Assembly: GCF_026210795.1 (NCBI RefSeq)
Contig: NC_089447.1
Coordinates: 808,501 to 872,500 of the forward strand
Length of the DNA: 64,000 nt
Source of the DNA: Rhizophagus irregularis
Lineage: Eukaryota; Glomeromycota; Glomeromycetes; Glomerales; Glomeraceae
Reading direction: 5' to 3'
A program made the translations under genes and the position numbers. Each line of letters starts with the position of its first letter. Within the stretch, counting starts at the first letter, position 1. The notes under the pieces are model-generated. The model ran no database searches and was not told the origin of the DNA. It saw only the letters and a list, made by a program, of their open reading frames with translations. This document shows positions 13,947 through 28,100 of this stretch, piece after piece.

Positions 13947-14871
13947 ATATAACGAATAATTTGACGAGATATTTCTATAGTGGGCTTCTTTCTTTTTTTG
14001 GTTTAACCCCTTTTTTATTTTTTTTATTTGTATTTTTTTTTTTTAATATTTATTGATTACTTAAATTAAAATATAATCCAATTAACATTTTCATATAAAC
14101 ATGGGCATGAGACATGGAATAAGTAAATATTTTAAATTATGTACAGATTTAACAGATATACAATAATAAATAAATGATATTTGCATATCTTTAGTGTGCC
14201 AAAAGTTTAATTCACTCCAATAATATATGATGATGTCGTAGTTGTCGTACATCAAATACCCCGTATTTTTGAAGGAAAAATAGGAATTTTTCCGCGCGCG
14301 AATTAATTCTTTTTAACGAATTTTGAAACGTTTTTAAGAATCAGAATCTAAAAATAAAAAGACGTAAACAATGTAATTTAACTTTTCAGTTTGTGGGACG
14401 ATTAAGATTATTTGTTTAAAGTGATACATTGTACTGTATATATATATTATAATGAGTTAACTTCCGTGTACAACGAAATTGAGACGGTTAATATAATTGT
14501 AAATTTCGATCGGATTTTATTTGATTGGTGTTTTTACGGCAAAGACCGACAAGAACTTTGGTAAATATTTACTCTAATTCTTGTAATTATTAATCATTAT
14601 CGTGTATTGGTCATAACACTTGCACGCTACAATGTTGTGAAGATAAATGTCTTCGAAACTTTTTTTTTTTAAATCCTCTGTTCTTTTCTTCGTTACTCGC
14701 TCCTAATTTTACTTCTATTCTTTCATTTATTTTTAACGAATTTGAAATTCAAATTATTTTTATTTATTTTTGTATATATTATATATTCTTTTCATTCTAT
14801 TCATTCCTTTCGTTCCCAAATATAAATCTTGTAAAATTCATAATACTCATATTAATGTAAAAATAATAATA
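13947..14871. other. Intergenic, upstream region of the receptor gene
   Basis: No gene seen. Low-complexity T/A sequence with one 'tatatatattataatgag' stretch near 14437. The segment presumably holds the promoter of the receptor gene that starts at 14872, but no specific element can be defended. Confidence 0.5.
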
Positions 14872-16208
14872 ATGATATCATTAAGATTACTTTACATAAC
14901 TTTTTTCGCTTTAATGATATTAACTTCTGAAGGAGCAATAATATCATCAAATGATTCACGATTAACCAAAAGAATACCTCAAATATCAGATTCTGAAACG
15001 TATAAAAGTATTTATAAATTAGATCCAACAGGTAGTGCAATATTTTATGTAGCAGGCATCATAACTTCTTTTGCAAACATGATGGGATCTTTTATAGTGA
15101 TCTATTCAACGTTAAATAAGATTCAATATAAATCTGAAATTCTCACTCCATCAAAAAGATTTCCTCTTTATATGGCTATAATGGATTTTGGAACTTCTAT
15201 AGTAACTTTACCAAATTTATTCTTTCCAATGCAAAAAGATTCTTTAATGATTGGAAATTGGTGTACTTCATTGGGTTTTATTACTTCATTATTTATTGTA
15301 ATGAATATGATGTTGATGGCTTCATTGGCTTTAATAACTTATTTAAGAATTTGTAAACGTTACGTTATGAATCTTGGAAAGAAGGATTGGATTTTATTTT
15401 CGTTGATTCTTTTTCCAACTTTAACGATTTCTTTCGTAACTTGGTATTTGAACGGATTCGGTCCTGACACTTTTTGGTAAGTTTATTATTACTTTGATCT
15501 GCGCCACGCACGCACCGCAGTAAATTTAATTTCTAATTTTTTTAAAAACAAATTAGGTGTTTTATTAATCAAGAAGAAACTGGTAGTCGAGTGAATTTGA
15601 TCGCTCTCATAGTATTTTCGTATGTTGTAACAATAATGACATCATTTTGTTACATGAGTGTAATAAAACGAATTCATAATGCTGAAACCATGTTTGCTGA
15701 CTCATACACCAAGAATGAAAGATATAAATCGAAATTTTATTCATTCAAGACTCAATTACTTTCACCAACATCGGACCATTTTTCTACTACTATAATAGAT
15801 GGTCTGGAAATAAGACCACCAAGTTTCTTTTATGGTCCTATAACTGCCCCTACTGCAGCACAGGAACGTACATTAAAAAATATAACAAAAGCCACTCGAA
15901 AGATGTCAAGTTATATTTTTTTACAAATGTTACAATATACACCTATAATTATTTATTCATTATGTATTTTGATGAATCAAATGCAAACTTGGGTTTATGT
16001 ATTGACCGTTGTAATGCTTAATTTAGGTGGTGTTGCTAAATCATTTGTATTTATGAAAAGTAATAATACAATTGGAGAAGAAAGAAAGAAAGAAGGAAAT
16101 TTATGCAAATATAAAACATCTTCAAATGAAATTTGTTTTTGTGATGTTGATAAACAAAAAGATGTTCCTATTATTACTGTGGTTGTAAATCAAAAAGATT
16201 TATTGTGA
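14872..16208 (+). CDS. Seven-transmembrane receptor, Git3/cAMP-receptor-like (two exons)
   Basis: Exon 1 is 14872-15476 and exon 2 is 15557-16208. The 80-base GTAAGT...TAG intron joins to give ...DTFWCFINQEE... and a 418-residue protein. After a signal-peptide-like start (MISLRLLYITFFALMILTSE) there are seven hydrophobic segments: four in exon 1 (for example FYVAGIITSFANMMGSFIVI and NMMLMASLALITYL) and three in exon 2 (LIALIVFSYVVTIM, MLQYTPIIIYSLCILM, VLTVVMLNLGG). A Cys in the third segment region (NWCTSLGF) and one just after the splice could form the usual extracellular disulfide. A cytosolic loop of about 80 residues separates segments 5 and 6, as in fungal glucose/cAMP-type GPCRs. The in-frame Met at 14770 would bury the signal peptide, so 14872 is preferred. 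Ligand unknown. Confidence 0.72.
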
Positions 16209-16988
16209 ATTGTCAATATACTTTGAATGTTACTACTGCTGGAATGTTACTACTGCTGGACAGATTTTAGTAACTATTAATATAAATTAATTACGAACAA
16301 GAATGAAAATATTAAATGTACAATATTTATAATTATAATAATATAATTTTTAATGAAACCTTGTTAAAATATCTTAGTCCTTCTTTTTTCAAATCGTAAA
16401 TCGTAAAAAATTACATTTTAAAAGAATTTGATTGAGAACAATCAAAAATATTTGATTTAATAAAAATTAAAAAAATCCTGTTCAAAATGGTAATATTTAA
16501 TTGGTCGATTTTAAATTGGTTTGACTTAAAATTGATTGGTTTGAATATCCGATTACATAAGATTATTAATCGTATGTTAACATCCAAATGATAAAATTAT
16601 ATAAGCCTTAAAGATGAAAAGTATAAGGACCCATTTAAAATAGATTTATTCTCATTGGTATGACAGTAAATAAAACGGAAGCATAATGGGAAAAAAAATT
16701 GGGCTGACAATATTACAAACTAAACTTCATTTTATTTTACCAGACTCACGGAAGTTTCTAGACATAAATTTAAATAAAATGTTAGACCGAGCTTTAAGTA
16801 TTGATCAAAATGCATAATATTCTGAAGTAAGATCAAAATTATAAAGACGTGTACATTTCAAATGAATAATATATAAACGTATAAAGTATTCATAAATAGT
16901 AAGTTTATTGAACAAATAATTTAAAAATAAAACGTAAATTTTTGAATTTTTTACTTCATAATTTTATCATATTAAAATTTTTAAAAAT
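16209..16988. other. Intergenic with a small tandem duplication
   Basis: No gene seen. Just after the receptor stop the block 'aatgttactactgctgga' occurs twice in tandem (about 16226-16261). Confidence 0.55.
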
Positions 16989-18357
16989 ATGGATAGTTCC
17001 AAAGTAAGTCGTAATAAACTATTAAATTATTCACATATTAATCCCACAAACTAATCCAAACACACATATATATATACTAGTGTTTTGAAGATAGTGATGA
17101 TGAATCTTTTCATTCAAGATTCACAAGCGAAAAATCCATAAAATTTTCTTTTTCATTTAATAAGCGTGAGAATGAGAAATCTGATAATTCAAGTCCTAAT
17201 AAAAGAAAGAGATTATCTTTAAATTTGAAGAGTAAAGAAATCAACAATAATTCTTTAAACAACAACAATAATAACGATTTTGATCAAGATTTTAACAATG
17301 ATCTTGTTCTTTGTAATAATTCTATTACGTTCAAAGAAAATGGTTCTAATGATTTTATTCCGAAAAATAATGGTTTTATTCCGAAAAATAATTTGTCAAA
17401 AATTGATATGTCTATAAAATTAAAAGAAATTATTATTGGAAATTATAATAATTTGAATCCAGGATCGCTCACTCTTAATTCAAGTACAAATTCTATTTGT
17501 ATTGAATTACAAGCTGGAAATATTTTGGATAGGATTGATTTCCATGTTAAAGGAATTCAAAATTATGATGGGAACAAACAACAAAACGTTATCCAATTGA
17601 ATTTGGTTCACGATTGGATCAAATATTTATTACCAGTACGTTAAATTATAATTTGAAATTTTGTATAAAAAAATATAAAAGTGAATGATTTTTTTTTTAG
17701 GTGAGAGAGATTAATACTTTAGAAGAAATAAAAATTAAGATTGATCCAACTGGAGGAGAATTGCGAAAAGTAGGATATATTAAACTATTTTTGGAAAACA
17801 GTGCTAATGTAAAAGATGCAGTAAATGTTTTTGGACAAGAATTTAGGTAATTAATTGTATATTTCAAAGTCCAATTAGTCACATATGGCTATTCTTATTA
17901 AATTTTATTATAATTTAGGAAAATGAAGAACACTTCAAAACCTCCAATTTCACCAATTCTTCAATGGAAAGAAACAAAAGTAAATCTTAAATTTTAATAG
18001 GTGGCATCTGTGAAAAATGCAGTATTATTATGATTTTAGACTTTCAGAATATTTTATTAACTTGTTCATTTTTTATAGTTTGAAGTAATTGTCAATTATA
18101 ATAGATGTCAACGTTATCTATTTATAATGGAAGAAACAACTCTTCAAGAGTTTTTATTTATAGTTCAAAAAAAATTTAATTCACCAAATATTAATTTACC
18201 ATTTAGATATTTATTAGATGAACCTGAAGTAATTCATATTTTTAATGAAGAAAGTTGGAAAAATTTCAAATTAGCCTCTTTTCATCGTCAAAATCAAAAT
18301 TTTAAAGAAAAGAAAAGTTTGGTACTTTATCTTAAAAGTGGCATTGATATGATTTAG
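16989..18357 (+). CDS. Unknown protein with beta-rich core and PB1/ubiquitin-like C-terminus (five exons)
   Basis: Exons 16989-17003, 17081-17635, 17701-17846, 17919-17979 and 18079-18357 join in frame through canonical GT-AG introns to give 351 residues. Residues 1 to about 110 are polar, with an acidic patch, a basic KRKR patch and an Asn run. A middle module of about 130 residues (LKEIIIGNYNN through VGYIKLFLENSANV) alternates short hydrophobic strands and has a faint resemblance to the region preceding the protease of Ulp2/SENP6-type SUMO proteases, but no protease domain follows. The last 90 residues (FEVIVNYNRCQRYLFI ... FRYLLDEPEVIHIFNEESW) resemble a PB1 or ubiquitin-like fold. The gene model is well supported by frame continuity; the domain suggestions are inference. 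Confidence 0.65.
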
Positions 18358-18572
18358 AAAACATACATTTTTGAAAATGAGATTCTTAAATGATATTAAT
18401 GGTATTGCTTGTTTTTTTTTATTTGCTTTAAAATATAATATACAATGGGCAGGATATTATAATATTGTAATCATCATATATATTTGCTAAAAAATTTATC
18501 AATAAATTTACAAATTTGTATTATATTATAAATACTGATAACTGGTAAGATAAACTATATATACTTTTAGAG

Positions 18573-18905
18573 TTTGCTAACTTGCCCCTGGGTTAAATAA
18601 CCTGGGTTAAATCACCCCCTTAAAATTTATATTTTATATCAATAAAAAAAAAAAAAAATTATTTGTGTTATTATTCATTTTACTTTATATAAATTTTATT
18701 AATTTGAAGTTTGAACATTATAAAATATAGAGTATAAATGTATAATGACCAAGTTTTTTACATTCTTAATAATGTCTCTTGTTTTTGATTGTGACCATAA
18801 TTTACATTTTTTTTTGAAAATTTGGGCAAAATTATATAATTAAATAAAATTTACTAATAGGTTAAATCACCCAGGTTAAAATCACCCAGGGTTAAAATTA
18901 GTCTT
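18573..18905. mobile_element. Foldback element (MITE-like), about 330 bases
   Basis: The ends are imperfect inverted repeats. The left arm has 'cccctgggttaaataacctg' and 'ggttaaatcaccc'; the right arm has 'ggttaaatcacccaggttaa' and 'aatcacccagggttaaaatt'. Each arm carries two copies of a CCTGGGTTAAA-like motif. No coding capacity. I could not fix a target-site duplication. Confidence 0.65.
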
Positions 18906-20506
18906 ATACATACTTTTATATTATATATATTTTTTTTCTGCAGCACATTTAGAACTTTATTAAAAACACAAAAAAGAAAATATAATACATGTATTAACAA
19001 ATTAAAAATCCTAATTAAGTAAGCTTTAAACCATCTGTACTTCTTTATGTGTATACTATCAGTAAAGAACTTTGGCTAGAAGAGTAATATTATATTTTAA
19101 TAGAAAATAATATATTTATTAAAAATGTATAATTTATTTTTATATAAATTACTCTTTTTTATATTTGTTAATATTAAAATTAAGTTTATTATATTATTAT
19201 TACTTTTACTATAAGTTTTTTTTTTATAATTAATTTCATTTAAAATATTAAATTTATATTTTTTTAAAAAAATAACTATATTTAACTGGAGGGTTTTCTT
19301 TAATATTTATTAGAGTTAAGGGTTAATATTAGGGTTAGGTTATAGTTAGGTTAAGGGTTAAATTTAATTACACTTTTTATGGTTTTTATTTTTGTTAATT
19401 AATCTGAAAATTTAGAAATTTTTTATTATTAAAAATTTTATTTGTTACTTTTATTCATCATAGAATTTAACTATTTTAATTTAACTATTTATAATATGTA
19501 TAAAGTAAAGATTAAATGTAACAAATTGGTAATATTTTGAAATTTTATAAAATACATTATATATATAATATTAAAGTATTTATTTATTAATAATTATTTG
19601 AAAAATAATTTAAATCTGCTATTTTATTTTATAAATATATAAAAGTTTTTAAATAAAAATACTTTAAATATTTAAGTTTATAAATATAGTAATATCTTTT
19701 TAAATGCATTTTTCTTGAAATTATAGTAAAAAAATAGATAGAAAAAGTATGCATTTATAAAAAGTAAAATATTAAAAATTCTTATAAGTTGGAATTAAAA
19801 CTTATTATACATTTAAAAGGGATTTATATAATGCATACATTTATAAAGAATACACTTAAAAAGAATTTATATAATACATATATTTATAAAGAATGCACTT
19901 ATAGAAGTATTACTATAAAAACTAATTGTTATACTAATATTATATCTAAATAATTATCAATAAAAAATAAAATTATTCTGTATTTTTAATAAATTTATCT
20001 TTAATGTAAAATATTTAAGCATTATATTTAAAGTATAATAGTAATTATAAATAATTCTTAAATAATAATATTTAAATAACAATTTATTTTAATAAACCAT
20101 ATTTTTTAATTAATTAATTTATAAAATCTTTAAAAATGTTTTTATTATAATAAAACTTTTTGATTTATTTTAAATTTCTATCTGTTGGTTTTTTTTTATA
20201 ATAAAAGTTTACTTTACCTTAATGAATAAAAGAAAATTAAAGTTTACTTGAAGTAAAATATTTTAATATTTTATAAAGAATAAAATTTTTTATATAAATT
20301 TAGGTATAAGATTTCTAGTAATAATGTGATTCGCTTAACTTTATATCAAGGAAATATAATATATTATAACAAATCATGATATGCCAAATTGTGATGCAAG
20401 ACTAAATGCAAGTCACCTAATGCAGGTTCTAAAGATTACCGTGTAACAGATTATCAAGTTTAAAAAAAAAGTGGATTTCTAAAAGACACGACACAGAATA
20501 GTTAGA
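18906..20506. other. AT-rich intergenic region upstream of POM152
   Basis: No gene seen. Nearly pure A/T sequence with long TTTAAATA-type runs. A short degenerate TTAGGGTTA-like patch is at about 19316-19360. Confidence 0.6.
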
Positions 20507-23500
20507 ATGTCAGCACGCCAAGTCGCGTTACCACCTCAAAATCCTTTATTACAAGAACCTTCTCGTATTTCAACAAATCTTTTTTCTGTACCTACACAGA
20601 GACTTGTAGCTACAGCTATATTTGTTGCAATATGGGCATATAAATTATATTATTTTACAACTGGGATACCTGGAAGTTTTATTATTTGGTGTATGCTAGA
20701 CATCGCGTTTTTCACTTTGTTATATCTTTGTCGAATACCTTGGTTGCAATTCCCTTTATGGAAAATATTGCTCTATATCACACTGTCCTGTACAATAAAT
20801 GCTTTCATTATAAATCCGAATTGGGTAAGTTTTAAAAATTTTAAACAATACGCGTTAAAACTTTTTATAATCAGCGCTTCCTAACAAACTCATTTTGTTA
20901 CGTAGGTTTACGATGTTGGTATCACAAAATCAATAATCGAAATGTTTAGTTCCTCTTCAATACTTAGTAAGTCAAAAGTTTATAATTGAACATTTTGAAC
21001 TATTTGTTCCAGTTAATCAGACAATAAGTGCATTATCATACCTAACCTTAATAGCATTATATTTCTTTTGCATATTTCTTATGTCAATGGAGTTCGACAG
21101 CAATTTCTCAAATTACGCGGTGAGAAAGTACGTGCCGTCAGTACTGAAGAAGAAATACAAATAGAAGGTTTGATTATTTGATTATTCGAGCCAATCAAAG
21201 ATATTGTTAATATTTATTAATATACTATTAAATATAGATATTAGACACAATAGTTCCCACATAAAGGGGAAACATACGGTCCGACTTTTACCATATGCTA
21301 CTGCAAAGTTGAATCCAGATGATGAAAGATTTTGTCTTACAAGGATGGATTCAAGAAAAAGTGACCCGATCGGATTACCTGTATTATTCAATAAAACGTC
21401 TCCAAAATCAATTCATTATTCAAGAGTAAATTTTGTATCAGGAAATAAGACTCATCACGAATTTACTTCAAGAGATATTGCTAGAAATCATTTAGTTGAC
21501 GTGATCCAAGATGGTGTTTTTGTGTATATTCCCGTAACTGAGCCAGGAGTTTATAAAATTGAACAAGCTTTGGATGCAGATGGGATGGGAATTAAAATTT
21601 ATAAGAAAGAAGAGATTATAGTTTATTGCCCTGAAGCAAAATTAATATCTATTACTGATACGAAATGTTGTATTAATGATGAGATACATACCAAGTTAGT
21701 CTTGAAGGGTGTACCGCCCTTAAGTGTATATTATGAAAGACGTGTTGATAATGAATCCGTTAATATGACAATAGATGGAATTGGTTCAGAACATTTTAAA
21801 TTCCCTATAGATGAACCTGATCGAGCAAAGTTATTTTTTGCTTCTGACAATTATCAATGGGCTCAAAATCAAGAGATAGAAGTACAATTGAATATGACTG
21901 CTGATATACCCGCAACATATTCTTTAAGGGTTCTTGAGATTAATGATTTATTAAACAACACCCATAATTACATTATTAAACGAAATCAAAATGTTTTTGT
22001 AAAGTATGATGTATTTTCACGTCCAACCGCAAAATTTTCTTCGGATATACCTATATATACTCGTCCGGGTTATCCTGCGGAAATGAAATTAAATTTACAA
22101 GGTGTAGGTTTGTATTAGAAAGTCATTTTAGTAATTATTCGTGTAAGTTGTAATATATGATTTTATTAATTGCTTTTTTTATTAGCTCCTTGGAAACTTG
22201 GTTTAGGATATTGGTCTGAAGACATTGCTGAATTAACAGATACTTTATCGAGTGAGCCAACTGAAATGCTTAATGTGACAATAAAAGAAAATGAAAATAA
22301 AATGGGGTATTCTATAACCGTGAAAAAACCTGGTACATATAAATTATTATCGGTTTCAGATGCAAAATGCTCAGGACAGATTTTGGCCCCATCTACAAAC
22401 ATCTTATCAATTGCTTATCCTCCTACTGTTAAGATCGATGCCATTCCTATATCTGCCGAAGATTGTCCAGGGGAAATCGGTATTGAGGCTACTTTATCTT
22501 TTACTGGAATTCCGAGATGGTAAGTTAAGAATTTATATGAATTTAATTAATGTATATTTTCACATACTTAATTTCGAACAAATCTTTTTTCTTAATAGGT
22601 TTCTTGAATATTCAATCAAATCTGAAATTGAAAAAGTAGATGAAATAGTAATGAGCGAAAAATCTAAACGTGTAATAACTATAAAGCCACCGATACCAGG
22701 ACATTATGAATACACATTTTTTAGTTTGTCGGATAATATATATCGTGAAGGAGTTGAAATTAATTATGGGTTTACTCAAACTGTTTATCCAAAACCCAAT
22801 GCCATTTTCCGACGTACAAAAGATCGAACAATAAATAGTTGTATGAGTAATCTAGTTGAACTGGACGTAGATTTAAGTGGATCCGGTCCTTTTACTTTGG
22901 AGTAAGTATAGTTTCTGACTTATAACTAGTTTCAATTATTATTACTATTTTTTGATTTCACAATGATTTTAATTAATTTTTTGCAATGTATCAGATATGA
23001 AGTTATGTTCAATCGAAGAACAAATGCCTTTACTATCGCTGATATTCAAAGTCCTAGTTATGTGATAATTTCACCACCATTTGATAATCCTGGAACGTAT
23101 ACTGTAACTTTGAAAAGAATTGTTGATTCTCAAGGCTGTAGCCAGATCTTAAATAATGATGATTCTGTTACTATAAATGTCAAGAGGGATAAGCCAACTG
23201 TTGGATTTAGAAATTCCCATGAAATTCTTTGGTTTCTTGAAGGTGGAAGTGTTGAATTGCCACTACAACTTACTGGGAATCCACGTTGGGATGTCACATA
23301 TATTTATCACTTAGATATGGATAACGTCAGAAAGGCTTATGATTTGGTCAATCCGAACTCAATTTTAACTGTAACTGAACCAGGCCGTTACGAATTATTA
23401 GAAGTCAAAGATTCTTATTGTCTTGGTATAGTTATTCCCGAAAAGAAAGAAATCGAAGCTAAATGGTTGCCAAAGCCATTTTTGAGAATTGCCGAGGGTG

Positions 23501-24875
23501 AAGCCGAACCTTTACCGCAAACAGGATATTTTAAACGAAATAGTATTTGTGCTGGAAAAGAAGATACGTTGGGTTTAGTTCTTCAAGGAAGGGCTCCATG
23601 GGTTATCAATTATAAAATAATCTCAAACCGGGAAACTATCGTTCATCAGCAGACCATAGGATTTCCATCGACAAGAATTCGACTTATGACTGAAAATCCT
23701 GGATTACATATTTATAATTTTTCTAGTATAGCGGATGATGTTTATACAGAACAAAATGAGATGTTGTTAATCCTTGAACAGGCCGTTCTTTCGAATCCGA
23801 GTGCCCGATTTGTCAATAGAGATATTGTCTATCATTGCGTTGGCACCGCGTTCACAAGAGATGATTCGATAATGATAGAAATGGATGGCGTTCCTCCATT
23901 CTCTTTGGTGTTTGAGGTTATGCATGAAAGCAGTAATCACGTGGAAACATTGAGAATGGAATCGATCAATAATACGCTTTATTATTTCCAACCAAAAGAG
24001 AAGTTTAGTTTGGTCGGACAATATACAATATCTATTGTCTATATTTCTGATTCACAAGGATGTAGTAGAAGTTTAGAAGGTCCCGATAAAACACTCATTG
24101 TTCAGGTGACTGATGTTGCATCGATTGACCGCACATTTCATCAACAATTTCATTGTGTTGGTGATATTTTGGATTACTCCTTGCAAGGTAAAGTTTACTA
24201 TTTTAATTTTCATCTATTTAATCTTGTTTTTCTAAACTTGACCTTTTATTTTGTTGAAGGTATATTACCATTGAATATTACTTATGAATACAATGGAGAA
24301 GTAAAATTTGCAATATCAAGGACGAATACATTTGCTTTTGGCGCAGACAAACCTGGAAATATGACTATAACTAACATTTGCCATCAACGCAATAAGTGCT
24401 GCGGGTTTGTTGCGAATCTTACAGAGATTATTTATGATCTTCCTTCTGCTTTTGTTTCTGAAGGCAAGGAAGTTATATCTGATATCAGAGAAGGCGATAA
24501 AACTGAAATTATAATAGACTTTCTTGGTGAGCTGCACTATGATAATAAAGTAGCATACTACGCATTTATCTAACTTTTATGTAAATATATATTATAGGTA
24601 ACCCGCCTTTCCGATTTACGTACGTAAGGAAAGAATTATTGAAAGATGGCAAAAAACGAAAGTCAGGCCGTATTCTTGAAACGCAAACAATACTTAATAT
24701 TAATAAACACAAACATTCGATTTATACTTCACAAGAAGGTAAGATTATAACATGTTCTTTATAATATATTGAATCAACTAATTTTTATGAATTACAATAT
24801 ATAGGTGTCTTTCAAGTTACACATGTGGGAGATAGGTACTGCGAATATCCAAGAAGTTCAGATATTTTACATTAA
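20507..24875 (+). CDS. POM152: Nuclear pore membrane glycoprotein POM152 (ten exons)
   Basis: Anchors the fungal nuclear pore complex in the pore membrane. Exons: 20507-20824, 20906-20966, 21021-21167, 21238-22107, 22186-22519, 22599-22901, 22995-24187, 24260-24526, 24598-24738, 24805-24875. The joined frame is 1234 residues, close to the family's usual length. The N-terminus carries two hydrophobic segments (about residues 30-50 and 57-100, including LDIAFFTLLYLCRIPWL) and a weaker one encoded by exon 3. The diagnostic block SSHIKGKHTVRLLPYATAKLNP follows. The lumenal part is a chain of Ig-like repeats, each with a 'G.P.W/F.' strand and an 'E/KPG.Y.' strand (for example VTEPGVYKIEQALD, VTEPGRYELLEVKD, GSGPFTLEYEV). 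The exon 3 acceptor at 21020 was chosen because only that frame stays open to VRQQFLKLRGEKVRAVS. The intron at 24188-24259 is 72 bases and stop-free, so its retention would stay in frame. It ends 259 bases from the convergent Ca2+-ATPase. Confidence 0.93.
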
Positions 24876-25134
24876 ACAACAAAAATAGAATTAAAATTTA
24901 TTCATACAACGGGACAATGTTATGTCCAATTCCAAAAAAAAAATAAATGAAATAAAATGAATAAAATATAAATCAATGTATTATTTAAATCATTTAGATA
25001 AAAAATAAAAATAAACACGCATAATATATAGAGTTAAATATTAATGCTATGGAATAAACTATCAAATTTAATTACATACATACATAAATATATAAAATAT
25101 ATAAAGAAAGAACTATACAATAAATTATTTCTTA

Positions 25135-28100
25135 TTAACCGGTCTTCTTATGGAGTGGTCGTCTTATAAATTCATTGAACTTTCTTGGTTTCTTCGGTTT
25201 CTTATCTTTATTAACTAAATTACCTTTTAAAGCTGAGATGATCTTATTCTCGGTTCTTATTTCCCCAATAGCAGATTCCAAACGCATCTTCGATTGACTA
25301 ATAATTGGTTTGTGATCTTCGTTCAAGATACTTTCGGGTATACAAGCATTTGGTATTAATCGGATACAAAGACCAACAGGTAAAGAAAGGAATCCAATTA
25401 ATACAGTTACCAACCATTGATACCCATTTAATCTAACTGTACCAAATGCTACACCACCAAATTCAACAATAACGAATTGACCAATTATTACAATTAATTG
25501 GACTATAATAAAGGTGTGATTATTGAAAACATTTTTGAAAACATTCAAGCTATCATCAATTCTAAGACAATTAATTTCGTTGAATACTTGCAAAAATACA
25601 AAAGTATTAAAGACCAATGTACGTAAAACTGCTAAATCTTCTTTAGAGTCCGAAAGATGGAATATAGAAGGTCCCAAGTGTAATAAAGACAAATTAATAG
25701 CAATTTGGAAAATTGATTGACCAATAATCATTTTCCATATCCTATAATTGATAAGTGAAGCATTCTTTGATGTAGGGCGTCTATTAAGGAGTTCATCAGT
25801 AGGTGGTTCAGTTGCCAAAGCCAAAGCTGCTAAAGTATCCATAATAAGATTAACCCAAAGTAATTGTACGGCAGTTAAAATGGATTCACTTTCGTCACTC
25901 ATAACCGCACTGGTAAATGATAATACGACAGCCGTAATGTTGACAGTAAGTTGGAATTGTAAGAACTTACGAACACTGTCATTGACAGCTCTACCCCATT
26001 TCAAAGCTTTAACAATAGAACTGAAATTATCATCCATTAAAATAATCGAAGAAGCTTCCTTAGCTACTTCAGTTCCAGCTATACCCATACTAAAACCAAC
26101 ATCAGCCAATTTTAATGCAGGTCCATCGTTAGTACCATCACCAGTAACTGCAACAACGTCACCATTATTCTTCAACCACTTTACGACTTTAGTTTTATCG
26201 GTTGGAGAAGAACGAGCAAGTACTTGTAATCTTGGCACAGTCTCATCTAGTTCTTTAGGAGTTAATTTACGAAATTCTGGTCCTTCCATAGATATACCAC
26301 CTTTGGTAAGAATACCAGCGTCTTGAGCGATAGCTCTGGCTGTCACAATGTTATCACCTGTAATCATTCTTACAAAAACACCCGCTTTTTTAAAAGCTTC
26401 TACGGATTCTTTTACACTAGGTCGTAATGGATCTTGAATACCAACAAGGCCTAATAAAATTAATTCATTGAGTGGTGGATCATCACCTAACTTATTAAAA
26501 TCATGAGTTGTTATATCACGATAAGCCAAACAAATTGTACGTAAAGCTTTAGTAGTAAATTCTACAATTTCCAATTTATACTGTTGTCTAATGTTATTAT
26601 CCAATTCTTGAACCTTGCCTTCGGCATCAACATAATGAGTGCAATGTCCCAAGACAATTTCGGAAGCTCCCTTTACATGGACGCGATAATCACCAGTAGC
26701 AGGTGCTTTTCCGTGGGAAGGACCAGCCGAAGATAATTTAATAACAGTAGTCATAGTTTTCCTTTCAGATGCAAATGGATAAACTTTAACAGGTTTGATA
26801 GCAGCTCTAATTTCTTTGTAATCTACACCAAATGACTTGGTGAAAATGAGTAAGGCACACTCGGTCTTGGAACCAACAAAATCTATGTTTCCATTTTCAT
26901 CTTTATCTTCATAAGCAGTAGAATTTAAAACTATTCCTTGAACAAGAACATCGTAGGTTGAAGAAGCGACACTTTTCTTCCATTCATCAGTTTTTCCTTC
27001 ATCATCAAATTTCTTAAAACCGATAAGCCCTTTAACTACGGTCATTCTGTTTTGGGTCAAGGTACCAGTTTTGTCTGAGCATACAGCAGTAGCGTTACCC
27101 ATGGTTTCACTTTTAAGACGATTTATATATTAATAAATAACTTTAAGTTGTACCAAAATTCTAAGTTTAAATAAATACTTACCAAGCAGACAAAACTCTA
27201 ACCAAATTATTATCCTTCAACATTTTAGTCGTGGCATAAGCAAGAGAAAGTGTAACAGCCATTGGTAACTAGGAAAAGAAAAATCATGTTAAGTTTTGCA
27301 AAAGAAAAACTATTCGATCAAATTAAGTGATATTAATTACTTACGCCCTCGGGTACAGCTACGACAACAATGGTAATGGCTTGAATAACTATTGAAATCA
27401 TGTGTGATGCAATTTCTTCACCATCAGGGAAATTATCAGAAATCGCAGCAGTAACGAAATATTTAATAACAAGAGTACTAAAAAAAGCAAATAAGATCGG
27501 TTTGAACGTTATAAAAGTAATAAATAATAGATAGGTCGAACTTTACTACATACATTAACATGATTAAAGCAACAGAAACACCCAATTTGGCGATTTGTTC
27601 GGCCAATAAATCCAATTTTATTTGAAGAGGGGTATCTTCGCTTTCATCATCACGAAGTGCCTAAAATAGGAAATTAAGTATTAGTAACGAGAATCTCAAT
27701 AATAAATTAATCAAACTCTTTATTTACCATCATAGTTTTACCAAAGAACGAGTTAGGTCCTAAATGGAGGAAATATTAATATTTTCGACATACGCAATAT
27801 GTTTATAAAAAATTAAAATCTAGAATATTTACCAACAGCAATAACGACACATCTACCGTTACCATCGAGAATTTTGGAACCACTCAAAATAAATGGGTCT
27901 AAATTTTTTTCTAATTCCCCTTTTTTAATTGGGTCAGATTCACCCGTTGCGCTTGATTCATCACAAACAATATTGTGTCCCCACAAAAATATACCGTCGA
28001 CGGGTACAATATCACCAGGTTCGAGAAACTATTAATAAAAACGCGTTAACTCAAATTTTACTCATAAGTGAACTAATATTCTCTTACCAGAATATCGCCA

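Noticed and set aside
19316-19360. Telomere-like TTAGGGTTA patch
   Set aside because: Only one or two exact TTAGGG units in degenerate sequence; not enough for an interstitial telomere claim.
25523-26326. Plus-strand frames opposite the Ca2+-ATPase
   Set aside because: Antisense shadows of a strongly conserved coding exon on the minus strand.
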